Assembly (NCBI RefSeq): GCF_024868665.1
Contig: NC_079895.1
Span: 2,310,785 to 2,374,784 of the forward strand
Reading direction: 5' to 3'
DNA from: Triplophysa rosa
Taxonomy: Eukaryota; Chordata; Actinopteri; Cypriniformes; Nemacheilidae
Length of the DNA: 64,000 nt
Of the stretch, positions 47,860-59,299 are shown one piece after another (position 1 is the stretch's first letter; each line of letters starts with the position of its first letter). Position numbers and translations under genes: made by a program. The notes beneath the pieces are model-generated. The model was not told the origin of the DNA, did not search any database, and saw only the letters and a list, made by a program, of their open reading frames with translations.

Positions 47860-48310
47860 CAGTCCTCATTCTCCTGCCGATGGAGTCAAAGGGGTGAACC
47901 CCCTCCTTCTGTCCGGAACCCCGAAGAGGAGCAGTCGTGGCATAGCACGCCCGGCCTCATCTATCTACAGTACACGTGAGTAATATTCATTTGTGCGATG
48001 TCGCCAACACGGTCCTCAGTCTTCTCACTTCTCAAGAATCACACCAAAGATTACAGTGTTTAGCATTTCAGAGGAAGTGCTTTGTGCATTTCGGCAGCGG
48101 TCGACTACCATTTAGCACCCTTCATCGTAACGCAAATCTGCATTGATATTAATATTAATGAATATGCTAATTAGGGCGGCTTGATGGGGGGACACTTATT
48201 CATATTAGATTCATTAATGTAATGAATGCATGGCATTATCAGTTCCTGTGTTCCTGTGTCCTTGATATGCAATGAGGGCTTTAAGAGCAAACATAAGGTG
48301 TGCCTTTGCC
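47860..48310. other. Candidate conserved non-coding element
   Basis: Unique sequence with the compact AT-core cluster 'gatattaatattaatgaata' and 'tgctaattagggcggc' (48145-48180), then 'attcattaatgtaatgaatg'. This is dense homeodomain-type content outside any repeat. Confidence 0.45.
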
Positions 48311-48880
48311 GAGATTATATATAACGTTCAGGGTGGGCGAAATATGTATATATTTTAAATAAAACATGTAATGTTCAACATTGAAGAAAACAGAAATAGA
48401 GTTAATTTGCATCGGGCACTTTAAGAAACGCTAAACTGCGTACCACCATTCAAAAACGATATCTGTCTAATAAGGACCAAAAAAGGAGGGTGAAACCAAT
48501 TTAACTAGTGGCCACCAAAGTCGTCTGCAGAATGATCAGCGTTGAGATTCGGCCCGTGTAAGCCTCTTATCAACGGTGGCGTAGAACCCTGTCTCACTTC
48601 TGAATTTCAGAGATATAGCAATACAATAAATGTGACATTTTAAAGCTTTGGCTTTACTTGTTAATTGGAAACTCATTTTAAATTGAACTTAGGGAACTTA
48701 ATAAGTGTGTGTTTAGATTGAAGACTGTTCAGAGCTGAAGGGGGGGGGGAGAACAGAGCGCCTACTTTCATACGAGATTGACTAAAGGTCTAGAATTCTG
48801 GGTCATTTTATTTAACTCCTAATCAAGAGGTATTCCAGGTGGGTTCCTTTTTAAGGTGATTTATGGCTGTCATATTGCAG
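48311..48880. other. Non-coding, no gene seen
   Basis: AT-rich sequence with a G9 run near 48742. No features supported. Confidence 0.4.
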
Positions 48881-49250
48881 TTTAATTTGGGTGCGGTATG
48901 AATCCATGCTCTTTTCATTTAGCTTAATATCACAGAGCCCGTGCTGCATTATCTCTAAGCATTAAACAAAACGTGCACGCAACTCGGTCTGGTAAATTGA
49001 CAGAGTCGGCGGGAGAAAGGAATCACGTTTTCGTAGCCGACGGAGGCCAGCGCGCGCCAGGCATTTGTGAGTGGACGCTCGCTGCTTTGCATAATATCCC
49101 ACTAACAGGCAATTAAATGGCTGTCCCTCCTCATCCACAGGTGACTGTGACGTCCCACCTCCAGCAATAAGATGAAAGCCATTTGAACTGTTTAAAGCCG
49201 ACTGAACTCTAAGCGCAGTTCTGCGTGAATGTAAATGAACGTCTGGCATG
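48881..49250. other. Candidate conserved non-coding element
   Basis: Unique sequence with 'catttagcttaatatcacag', 'aacaggcaattaaatggctg' and a CpG-bearing middle. The 95-codon minus frame has no domain. Confidence 0.35.
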
Positions 49251-49363
49251 TTTGGGTTTTTCGGTGTGAAATACGATCACTCGTACACAATACGCATACT
49301 ACGTAAGAGTCTACAAAGCAGTTTCATAAAAGTGGGTGTTACCAAAGTCATTGAGAGAGAGAG

Positions 49364-50513
49364 GCTGTGTCTGAAACCGCTCCCTATCTCCTATATAGCT
49401 TGCACTATATCCAGTAGCGGTGTTAACCACTACGCAAACCACGCAAATGCATAGGGCCCCGCAAGCTTGGGGGCCCCCTAGTGGCCACAAGCGGTTAAAT
49501 CATTTGATGATTGCTTTTGACGCTTTTTTATAAGTGGAATGTGAGTTCACCATAGTCTAGAAAGCAAGCACTGAATTCTTGAGGGATACTTTAATAAAAT
49601 GAATTCCTATAACATTTACTTGATTTGTGTTCATGCTATTTAGTTTAAATAATTATTGATAACTAAAATCATATTTCATTTTAAATAATCAAAATTTGCC
49701 CCACATTTTTTCGGGTAGTGGTGCCGCCCCTGGCACAGATACACAGTCAGGAAGCGCGCATATAAAATATTTAATTCCAAAACAAAGAATGTTGATTCTT
49801 ATACCAAGCTGTCAACAATTTTGTGTGCTGTTATGCGGTTCAAAGTAAAATAAATCCAGGTTATATATGTCTCACTAATTACATGTACTCAATATAACTG
49901 TTATGCAATTAAAAGAAAAAAAATGTTACTATGCATGTGTGGGGGGCCCCGGGTCTTGACTTTGCTTAGGGCCCCCAAAATGATAAACACGCCCCTGACT
50001 ATATTGTTTTCAGCCAATTATGTAGTGGTGTCCAAAACCTGAGTGAACTACTTCAATCCCTACATTCGTTCACTCTTTTTTATCCAAAATGCACTCTGAT
50101 TGTGAGTGTACATACATTCTGTGTTTTTGAGAATAAACAGATTACGTAAATGAATGTTATTGACAGTGGTGCTTTATTTTAAATATATTAAATAATTGTA
50201 TTAAATGTTAAAGTAAATAAACGTGGCAAACAGTTGTTTTGTTCTCTTTATTAAAAACTAATACAAAAACGTGACAAATAAGGTGAAAATGAACTTGACC
50301 ATTTTATTAAGCAATCCATGAAGCCACACAGGTGTAAGATAACCGTTATGTCGAATGTCCGCGACAGTACTGTCAGACGCAGGTTATATTACGTCAGTGT
50401 CTGAAATCGTTCACTCATTTTCATTCACTTCTTCCCCATATAGTGGACTCAAATGTCATTCGCTATATAGGGAATAGTGAAGGAGGGAGCGAGGGAACGG
50501 TTTCAGACACAGC
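49364..50513. mobile_element. Outer MITE with 'gctgtgtctgaaaccg' ends, split by an insertion
   Basis: 'gctgtgtctgaaaccgctcc' at the left is mirrored by 'gaacggtttcagacacagc' at the right, with further inner pairing ('cctatatagc' with 'gctatataggg'). Without the inserted element at 49412-49997 it would be 564 bp. It resembles in design the element at 3993-4325. Confidence 0.75.
49404..50005. mobile_element. hAT-like element inserted into the outer MITE
   Basis: The element (49412-49997) begins 'cagtagcggtg' and ends 'cacgcccctg'. It is bordered by actatatc (49404-49411) and actatatt (49998-50005), an 8-bp duplication with one mismatch. Both ends carry 'gggcccc'-type motifs. Non-coding, 586 bp. 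Confidence 0.75.
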
Positions 50514-50784
50514 AAGAGAGTCGCGACAACGGAAGTTCAAATTTTTCGAGCGTCACGTGATTCATGGAGCCTTCAGATAGTTCCAGGAAGTTATGTTATT
50601 TTCTTTTAATTCTTTATTTCTTTACATTTTTATTCATTAAACGTCTTACCTATTAAAATGTGTTAAAAGTTTACCTCAGTTGGTCTGTTTAGCCGCAGCT
50701 CCATGCGTTACTACTAGTAACTTTCGAGAACTATTGAGAGGCTTCATGATCCGCCATTGCTGTGAAAACATTTTTTGCTCTTTC
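50514..50784. other. Non-coding, no gene seen
   Basis: No repeat ends or coding frame recognised. Confidence 0.4.
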
Positions 50785-51195
50785 AAAGCTCAGGAGATGT
50801 GAAGTCCTCAGGGTTTCATTTAAGTATCAACTTCATAATAAGAAACAAACCAGACTTTTTTAACACATGAAGAGTATGGAGGTGTAAAATGAATGTAGAT
50901 TGCAGAGCTAAAAAAAATCTAGATTTCATGAGAAATGTTTGAGTTCATATTGAGATCTTCAATAATATTGACTTTTGATTGCAGACTTGACAAATCGGAA
51001 CTCAGTTTGACACATTGTTGACATCTCTTCTCAAACTCTAATGACAGAGACATTTGTGAGATTTCTGCTTCTTTTTCTTAAAAGAATCATCTGAGTCGCA
51101 GATGAGACTTTTGCAAAAGTTTCAACTCGCACTCCATTTCATCTCATTGATGTAAAAACAAAAGAGATAAAGAGATCTCATCTGTGATTTTTCTT
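50785..51195. repeat. Dispersed 'gagatctca' repeat, copy B
   Basis: Close match by eye to 32460-32900 over 'gctcaggagatgtgaagtcc', 'agtatggaggtgtaaaatga' and 'cttcaataatattgactttt'. Small indels separate the copies. Confidence 0.65.
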
Positions 51196-52015
51196 ATGGT
51201 TCTTTAACACATTCAACAACATGCATCATAAAACCAGAAACGCGCGCTGATAAAGTAAACAGGGTGAATTTTGATTTCGTGCTGAACTGTTTAAAAAATA
51301 TCAGATTAAATGCTCCAGTAAATTCAGACGATAATAATATCACAGGCACGCTGAGCCAAGTACGCTGAAAAATGCCTAATTAACACACATACCTCCTGTA
51401 GTTTCTCAAACTGCCATCAGATGCAGCATCGCTGGGCCTGCAGCCCCCTCGGAGGGATCATTCCACCCCACAGCGAGGGCCTCTGCATGGGGGGAGCTCC
51501 ATCATTTTACCTCCAACTCTACCCACCCCCTCGCTAATGGTCCAATCAATTGTGTCTGTAACACAGTATTAAGACTTTAATATCAACTGTACGCATTTGT
51601 TTGCCAGGCCTGTTAACAAGTCAAAATTAAACAGACTAGTCTTTTCCTAAATATCATGTATGCAACAAACAGTGTAAGTGATTCAAAATCACAGGGGTTG
51701 TGGCAAAAATGGATAATCCCAAACATTTAAAACAGCAGACTGTTTATGATCGCAAAGATAACAGCTTTTTTCTTTATTTGGTTTTAAGTGAGCAAGTGTA
51801 GCATACGGTACAGGTTACACAGAAGGTTTATGTACATATCAAATTCTACATTTGAATCATAAATTTATCAATTTAAATAATAAACAAAAGCGCAAAAATA
51901 AAGGATATTAACCTATCCTTCATTTGGTTTTAAAAGACTCTTACATGCATGGGTGCATTTTGTGTGCCCATAACGTGTGCATCTGATATTATTATACTAA
52001 TTACTTTAATTTTAT
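51196..52015. other. Unique and AT-rich non-coding sequence
   Basis: 51300-51620 is unique, with 'gaaaaatgcctaattaacac' near 51366, and may be a conserved element. 51620-52015 is AT-rich without features. Confidence 0.35.
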
Positions 52016-52150
52016 CATAGTAAAACCATTTCATAAGGTATAGTAAGCATTTTTTAGCAGCTTGATAACCATTTGCATTACCATAGTTTTACTATAGACA
52101 TCATGGTAAATTTACTATGGTAACCATAGTAAACCCATTTTTGCAAGGTT
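52016..52150. repeat. 'accatagtaaa' repeat
   Basis: Facing 'taccatagttttactatag' and 'ctatggtaaccatagtaaac' motifs. I recall this as a common small AT-rich fish repeat. Confidence 0.5.
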
Positions 52151-52386
52151 TGCTTTGTGTAGTGTAGTGTGATGTTAATGTTGTAAACAAAATCTTAAGT
52201 TCGATTAAAATAAATGTTGTGCATATTGTTTTGTTTCTAAATAGTGTACATGTTATAAAGCTCTATTGTTCAGCTATTTAGGTTAAACTTACTTTATTTC
52301 GTGCATTCACGCATTCCTGGGGTAAAATATGATTAGGGCATCTTGTTAAAACTGGTGGAGTGAAGAAGTGACTCTTATTCTTAAAG

Positions 52387-52671
52387 ATGGATGGGCGGCA
52401 CTTGGGTGTCACTGAGCGCTGTGTTTATTTAAAGCTGGTGTTGTTGGTGAAGGATCATTCTGGTCAGCAGTTGGTACCCGGTTCGGGAGGAGAGGAGGAC
52501 CACCGCCGGGCGCCTGACAGTGATGAAGCGCACGCACACATGCACGTAGATTCATCTTTAGAAAGCTGCAGCAGCCAGAGCGAAGATGAGGAGAGGAGAG
52601 CGTTTGCCCGCGCAGAAGTACAGTCAAACCCCAGCCAGAAACCTGCAACAAATTGCAGTATATTACACTGA
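52387..52671 (+). other. Unassigned 94-codon frame in a GC-richer patch
   Basis: The frame 'MDGRHLGVTERCVYLKLVLL...' is acidic and Ser-rich towards its end ('LESCSSQSEDEERRAFARAE'). It sits in a patch less AT-rich than its surroundings. An 80-codon frame overlaps on minus. No domain, promoter or splice context was recognised, so coding status is doubtful. Confidence 0.15.
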
Positions 52672-53192
52672 AAAAGTTATTTATAAAAAATGAAATTAAT
52701 CAGTGTTTAAATTATGCCTTAAACATCTCTTGCTGTAATTGTAACTTAAGTATTATAATTTTTAAAAAGTGGATGGTTGCAATTGTCATTTTAAGTATTC
52801 AAGACATTCAAAATTATGTACTGGTAAAGTTCAGATACTTAATCTTTATGAATTATAACGTCATTATTTACGCAATGGCATGGAAATAAAGAAAATATAA
52901 CCTTACAAGGTGGAAATAAAAAGTCAAATGGTAAAAATTTTCTTTGAGGAGACACAAGGTATAAAGCATTATCCAGGGGAGCTTTGAATATGTGTGTGCG
53001 CACGCATGAAATGATGAAAAAGTATGAATTTATTTATGTATTCAAGCTGCCCTCTGCTGTTGATTGTCTCCATGACAAGACAAAGGTTGATAAAGAGTGG
53101 AGATGTTTTATCTCTCATTACATGTGTGGAGCCAAACACTCTGTTTGAAACAAAGACCATCAACATATGTGTGACATTAACATTTTGATTAT
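52672..53192. other. AT-rich non-coding stretch
   Basis: No repeat ends, RNA gene or credible frame. Confidence 0.45.
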
Positions 53193-53492
53193 TAAAGGGA
53201 CAGCTCAACCAAAAATGAAAATTCGTTTATCATTTACTCACCCTTTGTCCTTCCAACTCTGTATGACTTTCTATCTACTGCGGAACACAAAAGAAGATAT
53301 TATGAAAAATGTTAGTAACCAAACAACACTGAACCCCATTGACTTCCATTGTATGAACACAAAACCACTGAGGCATTTCTCAAAATATCTTCTTTTGTGT
53401 TCCACTGAAGAGAGTCATGTATAGGTTTTGAACAACATAAGGGTGAATAAATGATGACACAATTTTACATTTTTGCCTAAACAATTGCTTTA
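53193..53492. mobile_element. MITE, 'gggatagttcaccc' family, copy 5
   Basis: It starts 'ttaaagggacagctcaacc' and ends 'gcctaaacaattgcttta'. The interior has 'gaacacaaaagaagatatta' and 'cttcttttgtgttccactga' facing each other. It is closest to copy 2. Confidence 0.8.
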
Positions 53493-53499
53493 ATAAATG

Positions 53500-54070
53500 C
53501 ACAGGGGAGGCCGGGGCAAGTTGTCACAGGGGGAAGGTGCCACAAGGGACATACGCCAATATGTAAATTAACCCAGTTGCAAAATGCTTTGTTTTCTCTA
53601 GCAATGCTAACACTCAACTGTCCTAAAAACGGTCCTAAATTAAAGCAATTTGTGTCAATTCTTCAAAATAACTTTTTAATACTTTAACGTCATGTTGCTA
53701 GTGTCTTTTGGGTAAATAATAAAATTACAGTCATACATTAACACAACAGTTAGTTATGTCATAAAGATTTTAACTTTTAGCAAAACGAGGTTAACACTCG
53801 CACTATTTTGTAAATAACTGTGTGCTTAATTGCTTTAATATAGTCTGCACACCATGACAAAATCTAAACACTGTTAAATGAACTGCTCCTGAGCAATAAT
53901 GTTAGAAATGCTCAATGGCTTTTTTGTACCCAACCTTTACAAAATATGCCTATGTCCTCCTGAGACCATTCATTTATGTCTTGTGCATTGTGTCTTGTAA
54001 TTTCTCTGAGACTATACATGCCACGGTTATAAGATAAATCTGCCTTGAAAAGAGGACACCCTGTTCAGGG
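53500..54070. repeat. Probable 'ggggcaagttgtcac' repeat
   Basis: The left end 'aggggaggccggggcaagtt' plus 'gtcacaggggg' matches a repeat I recall from fish genomes. The following AT-rich sequence is assigned to it tentatively, and no right end was found. Confidence 0.4.
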
Positions 54071-54531
54071 TTCAGCCAGGACAACTTCTGATTGAAAGCG
54101 TCTTCAAAGCATCAAAAGGCACAGACAGTTCTACCCATCTGTCGGGAGTAATACTGAAGTATAAAGTGGTTTCACCAAAGTGCAGAATTTCTATATGACT
54201 CGTGGATAAAATGCTAAAACTGTTGGAGGTGTTTGTAAATGCACAGATAAAGGCGGCTGTGTGTATCTGTGACCTGCCACACGCTCATCCTTCCTCAAGG
54301 ACAAGAAGATTCTGTTGTAAATCAATAAGCCATGATAGAATGTGAGCTGAAGTGATTTTACCATGGCTAAATGAGTGTCCTTACAGATATGTATATATAC
54401 ATAGATGCCTCATTAGTGTCTCTATCCACAAATCATCAGCCATATTGGAATGGTCAAAGTTGGTCCGTGAACACTCGAGAACATGTTGACAAAATGACCA
54501 TACTTTGAAACCTGTTTGAAAAAGTTCATAT

Positions 54532-54695
54532 ACATTTATGCATTTGGCAGAAGCTTTGATCCAAAGCGACTTACATTGCATTATACTATACAGTACATTT
54601 GTATATGAGTGTGTGCAATCCCCTGGGATTGACCACATGACCTTGGCGTTGCCAGCACCATGCTCTAACCATTGAGTTACAGGAAAGCAATAGAA
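54532..54695 (-). mobile_element. tRNA-derived SINE
   Basis: Read on minus, the head has an A-box-like 'ctcaatggttagagcatggt' and a B-box-like 'gtggtcaatccc', the layout of a tRNA-derived pol III promoter. The tail (on plus 'tttatgcatttggcagaagc' and 'atccaaagcgacttacattg') is the widespread fish SINE tail. About 160 bp. It is the best copy in this window. Confidence 0.75.
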
Positions 54696-54993
54696 AACAA
54701 ATACAAAGAAAACACAAAGCAACACATTCTCACCTGTGAAAGGTTTCCCATTTCTTCAGGGATTAAAATCTAGTGGTTTTTTTAACCAGAGGCTGTGCAA
54801 TGTCGTGGCATCTAGGAAAACTTTAGATTTTTGCTGCATGGGACCACAGCAACTGAAACGTTGACCGTTCCAAGATGGCGGATACGCTGAGGTGTCTGGC
54901 GTAGTTAAATGTAGCATCTACCTATAAGTATCTATGGTTACCCAAAAGAATATATTTCGCCTTTCAAATCAAGAGTAGAACTTTAATGCCATC

Positions 54994-55799
54994 TACACTC
55001 AAAATAAATGAACTGTCTCTGTTGTTAGTTTTACTAAACCCATCCTTGTTCACAGTACATAAAGAATGCAAGTAACTACATTAACTACGTTATTTATACA
55101 AAAAAATTAATACGGTCGGCTTTACATAACAAGTGTTTGACAGGTCAACTTAACATTGTTGAGTAAATGCAAAACCCTATAATATTGGACCTATTGTTGA
55201 GTTTACTTAATATAAACAAGTTAATTCAACATGACTGGTTGAGGGGGATTTTCAGTTCCCAGCATGCTTTGCGTAAGACTGCATTTAGGCAGTAAATTTA
55301 GAAATTTAGGGTTATTTTAAGTGCTTTTCAGTAAAGATAAAGACTTGTTTGTGCTTGATGTTCTTTTATCTTTGAGGTTTAAAAGAGTTTGTTGTATTTT
55401 TGAGTTTTAGGGTTACCCTTGTTTAGAAGAGTGGTACATGGGCTGTGAGAGGTTAAAGCGCGCTTGTAATGTCTATTGCATCATTCAATGAGCATTAATT
55501 GTGCTAATGCCAGTACTGAGATGCCTCTCATCTCATCCGATTTGCTCATTGTGTTTTGACTTACATGCAGTAGGTCTGTGTATAATTTATGCATTACAAC
55601 AAAAAATACCATTGAGAAGGATAAATATTGAGTTTAATTAACTTAAAATTACTGGTGCAATCTGAATGGTTTGGATTTACTCAAAAATGTTTTTTGTTCA
55701 TACAACTAAATAGTTAATTGTAGAAACTACTCATATTTGCGTGGAACCACTTGACACTACTTTTTTATGTAAATCCAACAAATAATACTTTTGAGTGTA
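54994..55799. mobile_element. Transposon with 'tacactcaaaa' ends
   Basis: 'tacactcaaaataaatgaac' at the left is mirrored by 'ataatacttttgagtgta' at the right. AT-rich interior, 806 bp, with no transposase frame. Confidence 0.6.
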
Positions 55800-55814
55800 T
55801 GTCGGCAGCTCATT

Positions 55815-56095
55815 CTAAGACTCGATTCACACAGGGCGTCGCCATTAACGCGTCTCATTCACTTTGAATGGGTGACGTCATGCATGCCAAACTGAATTGT
55901 GGGGCCGTAGCATCACTACTGTTACGAGCAACAGAAGTTGAATATTTTTCAACTTTTCAAGCACCAACGCAGTGTGTTGTGGTCCAATGTGATTGGCTGT
56001 TGAGAGATTCCGCCCTTAATAGGCTTTTCTCAATAGGTGACAATTGCATTGGTGTTGTTAATGCTCTATAGCATGAAAATTGAATTAAGATCAGG
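55815..56095. mobile_element. Probable MITE fragment
   Basis: 'actcgattcacacagggcgt' and 'gtctcattcactttgaatgg' resemble the start of a fish repeat related in style to the element at 3454. The right end is not clear. Confidence 0.4.
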
Positions 56096-56179
56096 GCCTG
56101 AGACAGCAAGGACCAGTTCCATATGCAAACTAGGCCAACATAATCGATCCCAACCCCTTTCCACATCTCATCAGAATTC

Positions 56180-57030
56180 CCTTACGTAACAACAGAGACG
56201 TGCGGACGCGATGCAGCTCGCGTATATGTCGGCATTAAGATCCAGCGCTCAAAGTCAAGTGCCTCCCACACCGAAAAAGTCGGAGCGATTTACCTCACAA
56301 AGCCTCCCAGCTTTAATAAGCCGGCTCCTCCACACGAAGGCCCTCTTTAAAGAGGAAATTGTGGTTTTTAACCTCAGAATATTATCTTCTTTATTCTCCG
56401 TCTCTTCCCGCGGGCTGTGGGTAAACGGCGGCGAGGTATGTGGCAAGGCCGGAACAGACCCCACTGATAATCCCATCTCTTTAAGCGCTGATAAGACAAG
56501 CAATTTAATGTAATTATAAACCTGGTGGCACAAATGGAACGGCAGTATTTTCAAATGGCGTAATACGCTAAAGTACACTCGGCGATTTGAATCGCGCTCC
56601 ACCAATTACCTCCCGGATGACAATACAGCCATGAAAGTAATTTTGCTCAAAATTTGACATTATCAACATAATTGGCTCTTACGGAAGGCTTGCGTGACAC
56701 ATTCATCACATTGCCGGCTATAAATACAACAGAGGAATGCGTTAAGAGGCCGAGCAAACACAGCTCATCTCTCAAATAAACGTTGTTGACTAACACTATC
56801 ATTACCTCGCTGCTTAATTACTTTTTGCTTTTTTGATTTAATTGCTTCAATAAAAAGAATCCGTAATGCATTTTTAATTACACTGTCCAAGTGACCTATG
56901 TAGAGAGAATTTTACAACACTGGGCCAATAATTAGCCTGTCATCGCTCAGTTAGCGAGTATTGTGAGACTGTCCTCTCGCCGCCCGGCCCGGCCACGTGA
57001 GGCTTCCGTATTTTAGCTCTCATTATTTTT
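56180..57030. other. Candidate conserved non-coding element cluster
   Basis: About 850 bp of unique sequence with a high density of TAAT cores: 'tcaacataattggctc', 'gctgcttaattactttttgc', 'tttgatttaattgcttcaat', 'tttttaattacactgtcc' and 'gggccaataattagcctg'. Open frames on both strands overlap, so none is credible. This is the longest enhancer-like block seen. Confidence 0.45.
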
Positions 57031-57259
57031 TACAATAGCGTGACAATAAGAGCGGCATGAGAAGATGTGGGTTGTCTAATTTGGGTTGTGTCAGCTATTC
57101 AGAGTCTCCGGCACAGCAGAATCTTCTGGGATCTGCGGTGAAAGGCGTGAGGCTTGGGATTCGAGATGGCCTCCGGATGACCCTCAGCCTCCGGCGAACT
57201 ATGGACAAAACTTCCCAACTATACAAGCACTTGATACACATAACAACGAAAAAGTTCCA

Positions 57260-57400
57260 ACTCTTAATTCTGACTGGATGAGACACATCAGAGACCTCTG
57301 GAACCTGTTTCCAATTGCTCTCCTTTTAATCTCATTGATGTTTAAGAGAAACATCGGAGATATCAATGAGATCTCGTCTGTGATTCTTCTGTTAAGGGAA
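57260..57400. repeat. Fragment of the 'gagatctca' dispersed repeat
   Basis: 'tctcattgatgtttaagaga' and 'atcaatgagatctcgtctgt' match the family at 32280 and 50785. Confidence 0.5.
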
Positions 57401-57630
57401 GCACCTAAAATACTGTAAAATAACACACAGCTTTATTTTATCATCAGCAGCGTACGCACCGTCACACCTGAAGCTCTAAAAGATCTTGGAGGGTAAAGAG
57501 CAAAACAACCTGCGCTCACTGCGTTCTTTCCACTCACTGGGTTTAATACACTTCTAGACGATTGCACCTCGCGGTTCATCATATTCATACAAAGAGTGTG
57601 TTCGCTGGCTCTCCGCATTAACCTGCGTCA

Positions 57631-58348
57631 CTGAACAAAAGTGCCACACCATCCTGACCCTTCCAGCTCTTCATTCACAGATATTATTTCTGATACAATA
57701 AATAAAACAGGAACAGGGACCGGCAGCATCTCTGGGAAACAATATGTGCCGCTTCTCCCGGCTCGGACTGTTCAAGAGTCTCAGAGATCATTGCACACAA
57801 TGGCACTCTATGCCAGCGTGTGGTCCGGCTAGTGCGCTTGTGATGACAGCCAGGTGGAAACATGGTGATATTTGTAATATTTTTAGGGTGGATGTCTTTT
57901 TATTTCATCCCTTGCTGACAGAGAGCGATGATATTCTATCAGGTTACACTTCAATAAAGATCAATCGGAGTCGGGGTGGTCTCATGAAGGACTATCGCTG
58001 TAATGACCTTTAGGCCGGACGCATGATTTTTGTTTTTTTACAATAGTTTTGTAAAAAACAAAAATCATGCGTCCGGCCTAAAGGTCTTGTGATGATCCAC
58101 CTGGCTATCATCACAAGAGCACTAGCCAGACCACACGCTGGCACAGAGCGCCTCTGCTCAGCAGACATAGTGTGCAATGATCTCTGAGACTCTTGAACAG
58201 TCAGAGCCGGGAGAAGCGGCACATATTGTTTCCCAGAGATGCTGCCGGTCCCTGTTCCTGTTTTATTTATTGTATCAGAAATAATATCTGTGAATGAAGA
58301 GCTGGAAGGGTCAGGATGGTGTGGCACTTTTTCGCTGCGTTTGTTCAG
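57631..58348. repeat. Large imperfect palindrome of unique sequence
   Basis: The left arm begins 'ctgaacaaaagtgccacacc' (57631). The right arm is its inverse, ending 'gtggcac...gttcag' (58348). The centre (58012-58080) is a nearly perfect 30-bp stem, 'taggccggacgcatgatttt' with its complement, around about 9 loop bases. Arms match closely over 57640-57858 and 58096-58328. The left arm has about 138 extra bases (57859-58000), and the right arm has about 14 near 'ctctgctcagcaga'. Both arms therefore encode the same meaningless peptide 'MPHHPDPSSSSFTDIISDTI'. No transposon ends or coding content are visible. Confidence 0.9.
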
Positions 58349-58369
58349 TTCGGCCTTATCATTTAAAGT

Positions 58370-58615
58370 TCTTAAAATATTTGTATAATTTATTCACCCT
58401 TATGTCATTCAAATCCTGAATCTTTCTTCTGTGGAACACAAAATATATTTTGTGAACATTTTTGTGTTCATACAATGGAAGTCAACAGGGTTCAGTGTTG
58501 TTTGGATACTCTTCAAAATATCTTCTGTTGTGTTCTGTAGAAGAAACAAATTCATTCAGGTTTGCAATTAAAAAAGGGAGAAATCATTTTGGGGTGAACT
58601 ATCCCTTGAACGACA
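58370..58615. mobile_element. MITE, 'gggatagttcaccc' family, copy 6
   Basis: It retains 'tttattcacccttatgtcat', 'gtgttcatacaatggaagtc', 'cttctgttgtgttctgta' and the right end 'ttttggggtgaactatccct'. It lies about 20 bp after the palindrome. Confidence 0.75.
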
Positions 58616-58843
58616 TTTCTATACACTCGTTCAGTAAGTCTCAACAGGGCTGTGTTAAAGATCTTGATTTTGGATTAAAAATAACAGCATCCAGGTTTGG
58701 AATTACATTATTGTTGTGTAAATAATAAATCCCGTTTATGATGGGCAAACTATTCTTTTCCCAGTCAGCAAATCAAAAAAAATGTGCCAGCACCTAAAGA
58801 GTGCATGTTAGTCTTTATAGGTACATACTGCTACCAAACATAA

Positions 58844-59088
58844 AGACGGTTTCATCGGACGTACGCGCCTGGCCTGAAGTTAACTTCCGGTCTGTGTTTA
58901 GTTATAACAATTTATTTTATATTTAATTTCTACTAATATTATTAATTTCTACTAATATTTCATTGTATATTAATTGTACTCAATTAAATTATAACGACTC
59001 GACAGTTATTGATTCTTTGCCGAGGTCTACCGGAAGTTAAGTTTGGACCACGTAAAGTTTGTTTATATCATTGCTGTTGAAACCGTCT
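58844..59088. mobile_element. MITE with 'agacggtttca' ends
   Basis: 'agacggtttca' at 58844 is mirrored by 'tgaaaccgtct' at 59078-59088. Inner pairs 'gaagttaacttccgg' and 'ccggaagttaagttt' also face each other. The centre is AT-rich, with 'tttctactaatatt' twice in tandem. Confidence 0.7.
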
Positions 59089-59299
59089 ATACTGTACATA
59101 CCCAAATGGTACATTTTAATGGAACTTTTTAAAGGGCACCATCCCAGTAATAGCTTCTGTACTTTTTTCTGAGAGTGTACATATAACACTGAAAAGATGG
59201 AAAGCCGGGGATGCGTTATGTCATAAATCTCATCAATGGCGTAGACAGAGTTTTAAAAATCTTGCATTCAATTTTTTTAATCCGCTCATGTTTCTAAAG

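Noticed and set aside
57641..58327. Two matching peptides on opposite strands starting MPHHPDPSSSS
   Set aside because: They arise because the region is an inverted repeat. There is no domain, and the frames end at arm differences.
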